Part shown: positions 17,520-26,374 of the stretch, piece by piece | Position numbering within the stretch: the stretch's first letter is position 1 | How the letters are laid out: every line of letters starts with the position of its first letter | Source of the DNA: Paraburkholderia atlantica | GTDB taxonomy: Bacteria > Pseudomonadota > Gammaproteobacteria > Burkholderiales > Burkholderiaceae | Assembly (NCBI RefSeq): GCF_009362785.1 | Contig: NZ_WHNQ01000008.1 | Span: 62,001-126,000, forward strand | Length of the DNA: 64,000 bases | Direction of reading: 5' to 3' | Translations under genes and position numbers: made by a program | The notes under the pieces: generated by a model | Told to the model about the DNA's origin: nothing | The model's database searches: none | The model's input: the letters and a program-made list of their open reading frames with translations, nothing else

Positions 17520-18710
17520 ATGTGCGAACACCCTATTTCCCGTCGCGACTGGCTCAAGCTCGCCGCGATGCTGACCGTGACCGGCGCGGCACCGTTGCTG
17601 AGTGCTTTCGATGCCCGTGCGAACGCCGAACCCGATGCACCCGTACGCATCGGTTACCTGCCGATCACCGATGCCGCGCCGCTGCTCGTCGCACATAACA
17701 AGGGCTATTTCGCCGCTGCCGGTCTGCAGGCGGACAAGCCCGTACTGCTGCGCAGTTGGGCTCAACTCGTCGAAGCGTTCCTGTCGGGTCAGGTGAACGT
17801 GGTGCACCTGCTTTCTCCGATGACGGTATGGGCACGCTATGGAGCAAAGGCACCGGCAAAGATCGTCGCGTGGAATCACGTCAACGGATCGGCTCTCACC
17901 GTCGCGCCGGACATCTCGACGGTGAACGATCTTGGTGGCAAGACCGTAGCGGTGCCGTTCTGGTACTCGATTCATAACATCGTGTTGCAGGACCTGTTGC
18001 GCGCGAATGGCCTGACGCCCGTTCTAACGAAGAGCGGTCCACTGGAGCGCAACGAAGTCCGTCTTGTCGTGATGGCGCCTTCCGATATGCCGCCCGCGCT
18101 TGCTGCAAAACAGATTGGCGGCTTCATCGTCGCTGAGCCGTTCAACGCCGCGGCCGAAAAGATGCAGGTGGGCAAGGTCCTGCGGTTCACCGGCGACGTG
18201 TGGCGCAACCACGCCTGCTGCGTGGTGTTCATGCACGAACGGGATATCACCGGCCGTCCGCAGTGGACGCAGAAGGTGGTGGACGCGATCGTGCAGGCTC
18301 AATTGTGGACGCGCGCGCATCCGCAGGAAGCGGCGCAACTGCTTTCGCGTTCGGGGGCTGATCACTACACGCCGCATACGGCGGACGTCCTTACCGATGT
18401 GCTGGCGCCGTCTGCGGCAGGCGAGGGCCGCTACCTCGGAGACCGGGCGATCGTTCACGCGGATTGGCACCAGAAGCGGATCGATTTTCAGCCCTATCCG
18501 TATCCGTCGTACACCGAGGAGCTCGTGCGGCGGCTCAAGACAACAAAGATCGACGGCAACCAGGCGTTCGTTGCACAGCTGGACCCGAAGTTCGTCGCGG
18601 GAGATCTCGTCGATGAGCGATTCGTGAGACGAAGCATTACATCGGTTGGCGGCATGCAGGCATTCGGTTTGCCGGACGGATTCGATCGAAGGGAGACTGT
18701 GATTGTCTAG
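17520..18710 (+). CDS. ABC transporter periplasmic binding protein (SsuA/TauA/NMT1-like)
   Basis: A roughly 396-residue binding protein with a twin-arginine-like signal (SRRDWLKLAAML followed by a hydrophobic stretch, cleavage near DARANA). The mature domain begins VRIGYLPITDAAPLLVAHNKGYFAAAGL, typical of the NMT1/SsuA/NrtA family that binds small anionic or aromatic sulfonate-like ligands. The ATG at 17520 is preferred over 17511 because GAGGA at 17506-17510 is then correctly spaced. The stop overlaps the TTG start of the permease. The ligand is not predictable. Confidence 0.9.
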   Translation: MCEHPISRRDWLKLAAMLTVTGAAPLLSAFDARANAEPDAPVRIGYLPITDAAPLLVAHNKGYFAAAGLQADKPVLLRSWAQLVEAFLSGQVNVVHLLSPMTVWARYGAKAPAKIVAWNHVNGSALTVAPDISTVNDLGGKTVAVPFWYSIHNIVLQDLLRANGLTPVLTKSGPLERNEVRLVVMAPSDMPPALAAKQIGGFIVAEPFNAAAEKMQVGKVLRFTGDVWRNHACCVVFMHERDITGRPQWTQKVVDAIVQAQLWTRAHPQEAAQLLSRSGADHYTPHTADVLTDVLAPSAAGEGRYLGDRAIVHADWHQKRIDFQPYPYPSYTEELVRRLKTTKIDGNQAFVAQLDPKFVAGDLVDERFVRRSITSVGGMQAFGLPDGFDRRETVIV

Positions 18711-19548
18711 TAGTTTTCCATCACGCACAGTGAGTTCATCACGCACTGCGAGTCACGCCGACGGGGACAGGGCAGTGCAGCGCTCGCGGCGCCTGCCGAA
18801 CGCGCTACTTGGACTGCTTGGCGGCGCGATCGCGATCGTCGCCTGGTGGGCGGCGGTGACGCTGCCAGGCGGCGCCGACAGCTTCGTTGCGCAGTTTTCA
18901 CCGCTGCATGCGCTGGCGGCATTGCCGGGGCTCGTCGCCGACGAGCATCTGTTGTCGCATGTGGCAGCGAGTCTGCGCCGCGTCGCGGTTAGCCTGGGCT
19001 GGGCGCTCGTCGTCGGCGTCCCGCTGGGCTTTGCGCTCGGCCGCTCGAAGCGCTTCGAAACGACGTTCTCACCGACGCTGCAGTTTCTGCGCATGATTTC
19101 GCCGCTGTCGTGGATGCCCATCGCGGTGATGTCGCTCGGCATCGGCGATCGCGCTGTGTATTTCCTGCTGACCTTCGCGGCCGTGTGGCCACTGTCGATG
19201 AGCACGGCGGCAGGGGTGGCGCATATCGATCGTCGGTGGGTGCAGCTAGGCGAGTCGCTCGCTGCCACGAGGCTCGAAATGCTGTGGCACGTGTATGTGC
19301 CGGGTGTCGCCTCGCACGTGCTGACCGGCGTGCGGCTCGCAATCGGCATCCTGTGGATCGTGCTCGTGCCGGCCGAAATGCTCGGGGTCAGCTCGGGGCT
19401 GGGTTATCTCGTCCTCGATGCTCGGGACCGCCTCGCCTACGGGGATCTGACCGCCGTCGTTCTGACCATTGGCGCACTCGGGTTTGCACTGGACTGCGCC
19501 GCGCGTGCCGCGCGGAAGTTTGTCGGCGGCATGCCGGGCCAGGATTGA
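18703..19548 (+). CDS. ABC transporter permease, nitrate/sulfonate/taurine type
   Basis: A 281-residue inner-membrane permease with about six helices and a binding-protein-dependent transport (EAA-loop) region around VAHIDRRWVQLGESLAATRLEMLWHVYVPGVASHVLTGVRLAIG. It is of the SsuC/TauC type. Translation seems to start at a TTG, preceded by AAGGGA with 8-base spacing and overlapping the binding-protein stop. It ends the five-gene run that starts at 15062 and converges with the MocR gene. Confidence 0.9.
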   Translation: MSSSFPSRTVSSSRTASHADGDRAVQRSRRLPNALLGLLGGAIAIVAWWAAVTLPGGADSFVAQFSPLHALAALPGLVADEHLLSHVAASLRRVAVSLGWALVVGVPLGFALGRSKRFETTFSPTLQFLRMISPLSWMPIAVMSLGIGDRAVYFLLTFAAVWPLSMSTAAGVAHIDRRWVQLGESLAATRLEMLWHVYVPGVASHVLTGVRLAIGILWIVLVPAEMLGVSSGLGYLVLDARDRLAYGDLTAVVLTIGALGFALDCAARAARKFVGGMPGQD

Positions 19549-19567
19549 GGCGGTCCGCGCGAAACGG

Positions 19568-20974
19568 TCAGCTTTTGAGGATGTCCGCAAGTACTCGCAC
19601 AGCCTCATCGATCGAGGTATCCCAAGGGTGGCCGAAGTTCAGGCGGATACAGTTTTCAAACGAGTGGGTCGCGGAGAAGATCGGCCCGGGCGCGATACTG
19701 ATGCCGTGGCCGATGGCGCGTCGATGAAGCGCCATCGCATCGACCGCATTGGGCAGCTGAAGCCACAGAAAGTAGCCCCCATTCGGAAGGGTCCATCGCA
19801 CGTCGCGCGGCAGCGAACGCCGCAGCGCGGCATCCATTGACGCCAGCTGTGACTTGAACGCATTGCGCAGCTTGCGCAAGTGCTTGTCATAGCCTCCGTA
19901 TTGCAGATAGTCGGCAATTCCGGCTTGTACCGGAATGCTGGCTGACAGCGTCGTCATCAGCTTGAGCCGTTGCACCCGGTCGGCGAATCGGCCAGCCGCT
20001 ACCCAGCCGATCCGGTAGCCGGGCGCGAGCGTCTTCGAGAAAGAACTGCAGTGCATGACGAGGCCCTTGGTGTCGAAGGCCTTCGCCGGCAGCGGCCGAT
20101 CACGGCTAAAGTGAAGCTCCTGATAGACGTCGTCTTCGATCAGCGGTATTTCGCGCTTTGCCAGTAGCTCGACGAGCGCTTTCTTTTTCTCCACCGACAG
20201 CGTCACGCCCGTCGGATTCTGGAAGTTCGTCATGAACCAGCAGGCGCGGATCGGATGCTTTTCGAGCGCGACCGCGAGTGCGTCGAGGTCCAGTCCCGTG
20301 ACCGGATCGACGGGAATCTCGACCGCGCGCAGGTCGAGCCGCTCGATGGCCTGCAATGCGGCGTAGAAACCGGGCGACTCGACCGCGATCACGTCGCCCG
20401 GGCGCGTCACCGCCATCAGACAGAGATTGAGCGCTTCCAGAGCGCCGTTTGTCACGACGATTTCATCGGTTGCCACGGAGAGGCCTGTGCCGATGTAGCG
20501 CAGAACGATCTGGCGACGCAGGTGGTCATTTCCCGGTGGCAGGTCCGCGACCGTACTCCACGGGCTCAGCGAGCGCGTGCCCTGTGCGAGCGACTTGAGG
20601 AGCCTCGCGGACGGAAAGAGCAGAGGGGAAGGAAAAGCGGAGCCGAGCGGCACGATGCCTGGATGCCTGGCCGCATCGAGCACTGAAAACACGAGATCCG
20701 AAATATCGACCTTCGCGGACTCCGCGAGCGTTGCAGCCTGCGTGGAAGCCGCTTGCTGGATTCCCGCACCCGGTGTGACGTAAAAACCAGAACGCTCCTC
20801 GGCACGAATGAGCCCCCACTCCTCGAGCAGATAGTACGCGCGCAAAACGGTCGACTGACTGACGCCATGCTGCGCGATGACATAGCGCAGTGACGGAAGG
20901 CGAGAGCCGATCGGAATATGGCCGGCCCGGATCTCTTCAGCGAGCGTGGTGGCGAGTGCCTCGTAGCGGGTCAT
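19568..20974 (-). CDS. MocR-type regulator (GntR HTH fused to aminotransferase fold)
   Basis: A 468-residue MocR-family protein. The GntR HTH covers about residues 1-75 (RYEALATTLAEEIRAGHIPIGSRLPSLRYVIAQHGVSQSTVLRAYYLLEEWG), and the aminotransferase domain carries NFQNPTGVTL, IEDDVYQEL and the PLP Lys context CSSFSKTLAPGYRIGW. It converges with the ABC permease and has its own upstream inverted repeat. Sharing only about the family pattern with the MocR at 12238, it is a separate regulator. Targets could be the ABC cluster or the aminotransferase genes to its right. Confidence 0.93.
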   Translation of the reverse strand: MTRYEALATTLAEEIRAGHIPIGSRLPSLRYVIAQHGVSQSTVLRAYYLLEEWGLIRAEERSGFYVTPGAGIQQAASTQAATLAESAKVDISDLVFSVLDAARHPGIVPLGSAFPSPLLFPSARLLKSLAQGTRSLSPWSTVADLPPGNDHLRRQIVLRYIGTGLSVATDEIVVTNGALEALNLCLMAVTRPGDVIAVESPGFYAALQAIERLDLRAVEIPVDPVTGLDLDALAVALEKHPIRACWFMTNFQNPTGVTLSVEKKKALVELLAKREIPLIEDDVYQELHFSRDRPLPAKAFDTKGLVMHCSSFSKTLAPGYRIGWVAAGRFADRVQRLKLMTTLSASIPVQAGIADYLQYGGYDKHLRKLRNAFKSQLASMDAALRRSLPRDVRWTLPNGGYFLWLQLPNAVDAMALHRRAIGHGISIAPGPIFSATHSFENCIRLNFGHPWDTSIDEAVRVLADILKS

Positions 20975-21310
20975 GTTGGGCTTGGTTGGAATGTTTGTCG
21001 CATGTTACTCGCCGTCACACGTCATGTGATGTTTGGAGACGTGAACGTCGTGCGAGGTTGTCGGCGCAAAGTATGGCTCGAAAGCGGCGCGGCCGCCTGC
21101 CAGATGCTGATGCCTGGCACAATCGCATGCAAGCTGGAAGCTCAACAAGGTGCAATACCCCGGGCGGGAATCCCATGTGAGCCTCGGGGCGGTCAGCACG
21201 CGCGACTCGAACATGGGTCAGGGGAGAGTCCAGATGGTGACGACGGCGACGACAGCCGGGCAGCGCATCCGTGTGCGCGGCAGTCGCCGCAAATGCGCGG
21301 GATGATCGCC
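20975..21310. other. Intergenic region upstream of the MocR gene
   Basis: This 336-base stretch contains no convincing gene. It includes the inverted repeat TCACA-N5-TGTGA (21015-21029) near the MocR start, and otherwise high-GC sequence running to the remnant MFS ORF that ends at 21311. Confidence 0.4.
21015..21029. promoter_or_regulatory. Inverted repeat TCACA-CGTCA-TGTGA, candidate operator
   Basis: A perfect 5-bp inverted repeat with a 5-base spacer lies about 40 bases upstream of the MocR start codon at 20974. Its position suits autoregulation by the MocR protein. It does not match the CRP orientation (TGTGA-N6-TCACA). Confidence 0.3.
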
Positions 21311-21655
21311 TCAGGTGCGCTGCAACGCCGCGCTTGCGCGTTCGTGCCGGAACAGGCAGAGCGCAACGAATGCCAGCAGCAGCTCGAGCGCCGCGAACGA
21401 CGCAAAGGCCAGCTCGAAGCTGCTTTGTTCGAGCGCGCCGAACGCGAACCTGCCGAAACCCGCGCCGACAAACAGCGCAAACACATTCAGCCCCATGGCC
21501 TGCCCGGGCCGCTTGCTGCCGAATGTCGTGACGATCCCGGCGAACATCGGCTGTGTCATGTCATAGCCAAGCGACAGGATCATCGCCACCAGCGGCAACA
21601 CGGCGCGTTCGCGTGATGAATCATTCGACGCCGAGGAAAGCATTTCGGTTTTCAT
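21311..21655 (-). pseudogene. C-terminal fragment of an MFS transporter
   Basis: A 114-residue ORF with hydrophobic segments LPLVAMILSLGYDMTQPMFAGIV, AMGLNVFALFVGAGFGRFAFGAL and FASFAALELLLAFVALCLF, the pattern of the last three helices of a major facilitator transporter. A full MFS protein has 12 helices, so this is truncated. Its ATG overlaps the stop of the preceding 62-codon ORF (ATGA), which may be chance at a rearrangement junction. It is probably a remnant rather than a functional transporter. Confidence 0.6.
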
Positions 21656-21840
21656 CGGTAGAGGCCCCATATCTCGTGAATCAGCGCATCGCATGGAGCG
21701 ATGGTTTCAAAGCCCGGGATATTTTCGAAGAGGCCCAGCAGATGGGCGCTGAACACGGCGAAGTCCGCATTCGCACCGACGGCATCACGAATAAAGTGCA
21801 TCAGATCTGCTTTCTGGTCAGAAGTGACGGAAGTCAGCAT
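21652..21840 (-). CDS. Short ORF of unknown function downstream of the class III aminotransferase
   Basis: A 62-residue ORF starting 7 bases after the aminotransferase stop and ending in an ATGA overlap with the MFS fragment. The protein is soluble-looking and mildly acidic (MLTSVTSDQKADLMHFIRDAV ... ALIHEIWGLYR). I do not recognise it. The tight spacing suggests co-transcription with the aminotransferase. It may be a small real gene or a piece of a larger broken one. Confidence 0.35.
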   Translation of the reverse strand: MLTSVTSDQKADLMHFIRDAVGANADFAVFSAHLLGLFENIPGFETIAPCDALIHEIWGLYR

Positions 21841-21846
21841 ACGCGA

Positions 21847-23028
21847 TCAGCCCGCCAGTCGCGCAACCGCGCGTGCGAGCCGGCCGAAGCCGTCGTCGAT
21901 CTCCGCGTTCGTGATGATCAGCGGCGGGGCGATCCGCAGCACGTTGTCGCCGGCGGAAAGACATAGCAGCTTCTCTTCGTGCGCGAGCGCGACCAGGTCC
22001 GATACCGGCGGAAGGCATTTCAAGCCCATCAGCAGACCGTTGCCGCGTACCTCGCTGAACACCTGCGGATAGTGCAGGGCCAGCTCGCGTGCCCACGCAA
22101 AAAACCGCTCGGATGCCCGCGTGACGCGAGCGAGGAATGCGGGCGCGCTGATCATGTCGACCACCTCGGTGGCGACTGCCATCGCCAGCGGATTGCCGCC
22201 GAAAGTCGAGCCATGCGTGCCGCGCTCCATCACGGCGCCGACGGCTTCCGTCGCGAGACAGGCACCAATCGGAAACCCACCTCCCAGGCCTTTCGCGGTC
22301 GCGAGCACGTCGGGGATCGCTTCCTGCTCGTAGGCGAAAAACGTCCCGGTTCGGCCGATTCCCGTTTGCACTTCGTCGATCAGCAGCAGGATGCCGTGCT
22401 GGTCGCACAGTGCGCGCAGGTTGCGCAGATAGCCGGGCGGCATCGGTCGCACGCCGCTTTCGCCTTGCACGGGCTCGACGAGCACGGCTGCCGTGCGCGC
22501 GGTGATGGCCCGCTCGAGCGCGGCGAGATTGCCGAACGGAACCTGATCGAATCCGCCGGGCAGCGGCGCGAAACCCTCGAGGTACTTCTGCTGGCCGGTA
22601 GCCGTCAGCGCGGTCAGGGTGCGGCCGTGGAATGCCCCTTCGATCGTGATGATGCCGTTGCGCTCGGGGGCGCCGTTGACATAGTGGAAGCGACGCGCCG
22701 CCTTGATCGCGAGTTCGACCGCTTCAGTTCCGGAGTTGCAGAAGAAGACCCGGTCGGCAAACGACAGCTCGCAGAGCCGCTGCGCGAGACGCTCCTGCTG
22801 CGGCGATGCATACAGATTCGACGTGTGCCAGAGCTTGCGCGCCTGCTTGACCAGCGCATCGACGAGCCGCGGATGACCGTGGCCGAGCGCATTCACGGCG
22901 ACGCCACTGCCGAAGTCCAGGTAGCCCGTTCCATCGGCCGTGAACAGCGTACTACCGGCCCCGCGCTCGAAGCAGATCGGCGCGCGGTTGTAGACCGGCA
23001 TCAGAAACGAACGGACTTTGTCATGCAT
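21847..23028 (-). CDS. Class III aminotransferase, acetylornithine/succinylornithine type
   Basis: A 393-residue PLP-dependent enzyme of the ArgD/AruC type, which transfers the terminal amino group of N-acylornithine or related omega-amino acids. Visible motifs are YLDFGSGVAVNALGHGHP, FFCNSGTEAVELAIKAARRF, the class III signature LLIDEVQTGIGRTG and the Lys context ATAKGLGGGFPIGA. Length equals ArgD. The ATG at 23028 is preferred over the open upstream frame because ArgD homology starts there. It is divergent from another aminotransferase gene and not in an arginine operon, so a catabolic role (AruC-like) is possible. Confidence 0.88.
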   Translation of the reverse strand: MHDKVRSFLMPVYNRAPICFERGAGSTLFTADGTGYLDFGSGVAVNALGHGHPRLVDALVKQARKLWHTSNLYASPQQERLAQRLCELSFADRVFFCNSGTEAVELAIKAARRFHYVNGAPERNGIITIEGAFHGRTLTALTATGQQKYLEGFAPLPGGFDQVPFGNLAALERAITARTAAVLVEPVQGESGVRPMPPGYLRNLRALCDQHGILLLIDEVQTGIGRTGTFFAYEQEAIPDVLATAKGLGGGFPIGACLATEAVGAVMERGTHGSTFGGNPLAMAVATEVVDMISAPAFLARVTRASERFFAWARELALHYPQVFSEVRGNGLLMGLKCLPPVSDLVALAHEEKLLCLSAGDNVLRIAPPLIITNAEIDDGFGRLARAVARLAG

Positions 23029-23214
23029 GAGGGACCCCCGATAGGTGCGAATGCAGGCATTGTCCGAGCAGCAGCGGACGGCCCACAGCAGCAGGTGCGC
23101 GAAAACTCTGCGCAGCACGCGCGTGCTCGGGCGAATCAGGCGCCATCTGCTGCTGTTTCGCCTTCAACGGCGAATCTATCCTCGGTGCTTGTTCTCACAT
23201 CCCGCCGGATCAAC

Positions 23215-24465
23215 GTGAATACAGCCAAAGCCCGACCCTCCCCGAATCGTCTGCGACTGTCCGCTGCGACGAGCCGTGTGCAGTCGTCCGCGATCCGCGA
23301 CCTGTTCGGATTGCTGTCACGCCCGGAGGTCATTTCATTGGCCGGCGGCTTTCCGTGCGTCGATGCGATCGACGTCGACGGACTCAGGGATGCCGCAGCG
23401 CGCGCGATGCGCAAGTCGGCCGCGCAGGCGCTGCTATATGGCAGCGTGCAGGGTCATCAACCATTGCGCGAACTGATCGCCGAACGTTGTCGTGGTTACG
23501 GAACGCAACTGCAAGCGCCGGACCTGCTGATCACCTCGGGGTCGCAGCAGGGCATCGACCTCGTCGCCCGGACGATGATCGATCCCGGCGATACCGTCGC
23601 GGTAGAAGCGCCGACCTATCTGGGCGCATTGCAGGCGTTCCAGGCGCAAGGGGCAAAGCTCGTCTCCGTACCGACGGATGCCGACGGGCTGGACGTCGTC
23701 GCGCTGGAACGGATCATCGAACAGCATCGTCCGAAATTGCTTTACCTGATACCGAACTTTGCGAATCCGACGGGCGCCGTGCTGGCGTTGCGGCGTCGCA
23801 AGCCGCTGCTCGATCTGGCGCAGCGCTACGGCGTACTGCTGGTCGAAGACGATGCCTACGGCGAGTTGTACTTCCGCGATCCGCCGCCGCCGTCGCTGCT
23901 TTCGCTGGCCACCGACGACGAACGCGAATGGGTCGTTCATCTATCGAGCTTCTCGAAAATTCTGGCGCCGGGACTGCGTCTCGCCTGGATCGCTGCACCC
24001 GCGGCACTGATGCGGCATCTGTTGCTGGCCAAGCAGATCAGTGACACGCATGCGTCTGCCACAGCACAACTCGTCGCCTTCCATTTTCTGAATGCTGGGT
24101 CATTGGAACCCGCACTATCACGGGCCCGTGGCTACTACGCGAAGCAGGCGACGGTCATGCAACGGTCGATCGGCGCGGAACTCGGCGATATCCCGCTGCG
24201 CGCTGCGCTGATCAGGGGCGGCATGTTCCATTGGCTCGAACTGCCGGAAGTCGATACCAACGCTCTGCTGCAACAGGCCGTGCAGGCGGGCGTAGCTTTC
24301 GTGCCGGGAGCACCGTTCTTTGCGGATGGCGCAGGCTCGAACTACCTTCGTTTATCGTTTGCGAGTGCGACGGCCGATCAGATCGGAGAAGGAATGCGAC
24401 GTCTCGCACAGGCCATCAGGACGCACGACCGACGCGCGAGCGTGCTCCAGCCGACCCGTCGCTGA
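23215..24465 (+). CDS. Class I/II PLP-dependent aminotransferase (2-aminoadipate type)
   Basis: A roughly 416-residue fold-type I aminotransferase of the LysN/2-aminoadipate-like group, related to MocR C-terminal domains but without an HTH. Motifs are LAGGFPCVD, LLITSGSQQGIDLVARTM, YLIPNFANPTGAVL, VEDDAYGELYF and the PLP Lys context HLSSFSKILAPGLRLAW. There is no in-frame ATG before residue 65, so translation probably begins at GTG 23215 or GTG 23185, neither with a strong ribosome-binding site. It is divergent from the class III aminotransferase. The substrate is unknown. Confidence 0.85.
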   Translation: MNTAKARPSPNRLRLSAATSRVQSSAIRDLFGLLSRPEVISLAGGFPCVDAIDVDGLRDAAARAMRKSAAQALLYGSVQGHQPLRELIAERCRGYGTQLQAPDLLITSGSQQGIDLVARTMIDPGDTVAVEAPTYLGALQAFQAQGAKLVSVPTDADGLDVVALERIIEQHRPKLLYLIPNFANPTGAVLALRRRKPLLDLAQRYGVLLVEDDAYGELYFRDPPPPSLLSLATDDEREWVVHLSSFSKILAPGLRLAWIAAPAALMRHLLLAKQISDTHASATAQLVAFHFLNAGSLEPALSRARGYYAKQATVMQRSIGAELGDIPLRAALIRGGMFHWLELPEVDTNALLQQAVQAGVAFVPGAPFFADGAGSNYLRLSFASATADQIGEGMRRLAQAIRTHDRRASVLQPTRR

Positions 24466-24583
24466 GTCAGTGTGGGGCGAGAGCTGCTGCGCTCCTTTAA
24501 GCGCCATCTGCTGCTTGAGGCGGCCACGGCGGCGCGATATTTTCTTTGTTCCGTGTCAACCACACGTCCGTCATTTCCGCACT

Positions 24584-26374
24584 ATGTATCGCTACAACGA
24601 ATTCGACCGAGCCTTCGTGGAAAGCCGCGCGGCCCAGTTTCGCGACCAGATCGAACGCTGGCAAGACGGCAGGCTGAGCGAGGACGCGTTTCGGCCGCTG
24701 CGCCTGCAAAACGGCTGGTACGTTCAGCGCCACGCGCCGATGCTGCGTGTCGCGGTGCCGTATGGCGAGCTTTCGAGCGCCCAGCTTCGCGTGCTCGCGC
24801 GTATTGCACGCGAATACGACGAGCCCGAAGCAGAGGTGTACCGGCAGGCAATGGAGGCTCAGCGCAAGCTCGGCACCGTGCGTTTGCCGACCAATCAAGC
24901 GCACTTCACGACCCGCACCAATGTTCAATTCAACTGGATACCGCTGTCGAAAGCCGCCGACGTGATGGACCTCCTCGCCACGGTCAACATGCACGGCATT
25001 CAGACCAGCGGCAACTGCATCCGCAACATTTCATGCGATGAGCGGGCAGGTGTAGCACCGGACGAGATCGCCGACCCGCGACCCTTCGCCGAGATCATGC
25101 GCCAGTGGACCACGCTGCATCCCGAGTTCGCGTTTCTGCCGCGCAAGTTCAAGATCGCGATCTCCGGCGCAAAGGAAGATCGCGCGGCGACCGGATGGCA
25201 CGACGTGGGACTGCGCCTCGTTCACGACGAAAATGGCGAGCTGGGCTTTCGCGTGTCAGTGGGCGGGGGCATGGGCCGCACGCCGGTCATCGGCACCGTG
25301 CTGCGCGAGTTCCTGCCGTGGCGGCACATCATGAATTACATCGAGGCCGTGGTCCGCGTGTACAACCAGTTCGGACGGCGCGACAACAAATACAAGGCGC
25401 GCATCAAGATCCTCGTGAAGGCCGAAGGCCAGCGCTTCATCGACGAAGTAGAGAAAGAGTTCCGGCAGATCGTGGATCACGACGGCGGTCCGCACACGAT
25501 TCCTCAAGCCGAGTTCGACCGCATGAGCACGTATTTCGTCGTGCCGCCGGCAGCGGCCGAGCGCCGGGCTGCCGACCCGGCCGCTGCTGCCGCGCTGCAA
25601 GCCGCTGCACGGCAGACGCCGCAATTGCAGCGCTGGCTGGAGCGCAACGTCGCGCCGCACAAGGACCCGTCCACGCGCATCGTCACGCTTTCCTTCAAGC
25701 GGCCATTGCAGGCGCCCGGTGATGCATCGGCCGATCAGCTCGAACGCGTGGCGGATCTCGTGGACCGCTTTTCGTCGGGAGAAGCGCGCGTCACGCACAC
25801 GCAGAACATCGTGCTGCCGTGGGTCCACGTCGATGACCTGCTATCGCTGTGGCATGCGGCGGTCGCGGTGCAGCTCGCAAGCGCCAATGTGCATCTGCTC
25901 ACCGATATGATTTCCTGCCCCGGCGGCGACTTTTGCGCGCTTGCCAACGCCCGCTCGTTGCCGATTGCACAGAGCATCATGGAGCGCTATCAGGATCTCG
26001 ACGAATTGAACGACATTGGCGAGGTCGATCTGCATATCAGCGGCTGTATCAATTCGTGCGGCCATCACCACAGCGGACATATCGGTATTCTTGGCGTCGA
26101 CAAGGATGGCGCGGAGTGGTATCAGGTCACGCTCGGCGGCGCGGATGGGTCCGCGCGCAGCGGCGACGCCCGCTCCGGCAAGGTCATCGGCCCGTCGTTC
26201 GCGTCACATGAAGTGACGGATGTCGTCGACGCGGTGCTCGGCTGCTATGTAGCGCTGCGCGAGCGGCGTGGCGAACGTCGCGAGACTTTCATCGAAACCG
26301 TGCGCCGGGTCGGACTCGATCCATTCAAGGCTGCCGCGGACGCGGTTCGCGCAACGGCGCAGGAGCGCGTATGA
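24584..26374 (+). CDS. cysI: Siroheme [4Fe-4S] nitrite/sulfite reductase, hemoprotein type
   Basis: A 596-residue siroheme-dependent reductase that carries out a six-electron reduction of sulfite to sulfide (or nitrite to ammonia). Two ferredoxin-like half domains are visible, and the metal-binding cysteines appear as ISCPGGDFC (about residues 446-451) and ISGCINSCGHHH (about 485-495). It matches the Burkholderia sulfite reductase usually found with DUF934, cysH and cysDN. Here only DUF934 follows, overlapping by ATGA, and no cys genes are nearby, so it may be a second copy or a specialised reductase. Confidence 0.9.
   Translation: MYRYNEFDRAFVESRAAQFRDQIERWQDGRLSEDAFRPLRLQNGWYVQRHAPMLRVAVPYGELSSAQLRVLARIAREYDEPEAEVYRQAMEAQRKLGTVRLPTNQAHFTTRTNVQFNWIPLSKAADVMDLLATVNMHGIQTSGNCIRNISCDERAGVAPDEIADPRPFAEIMRQWTTLHPEFAFLPRKFKIAISGAKEDRAATGWHDVGLRLVHDENGELGFRVSVGGGMGRTPVIGTVLREFLPWRHIMNYIEAVVRVYNQFGRRDNKYKARIKILVKAEGQRFIDEVEKEFRQIVDHDGGPHTIPQAEFDRMSTYFVVPPAAAERRAADPAAAAALQAAARQTPQLQRWLERNVAPHKDPSTRIVTLSFKRPLQAPGDASADQLERVADLVDRFSSGEARVTHTQNIVLPWVHVDDLLSLWHAAVAVQLASANVHLLTDMISCPGGDFCALANARSLPIAQSIMERYQDLDELNDIGEVDLHISGCINSCGHHHSGHIGILGVDKDGAEWYQVTLGGADGSARSGDARSGKVIGPSFASHEVTDVVDAVLGCYVALRERRGERRETFIETVRRVGLDPFKAAADAVRATAQERV

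Noticed and set aside
21979-23214. A long upstream extension of the class I aminotransferase frame
   Set aside because: It is antisense to the class III aminotransferase gene and its translation has no homology. The true start is probably the GTG at 23215 or 23185.
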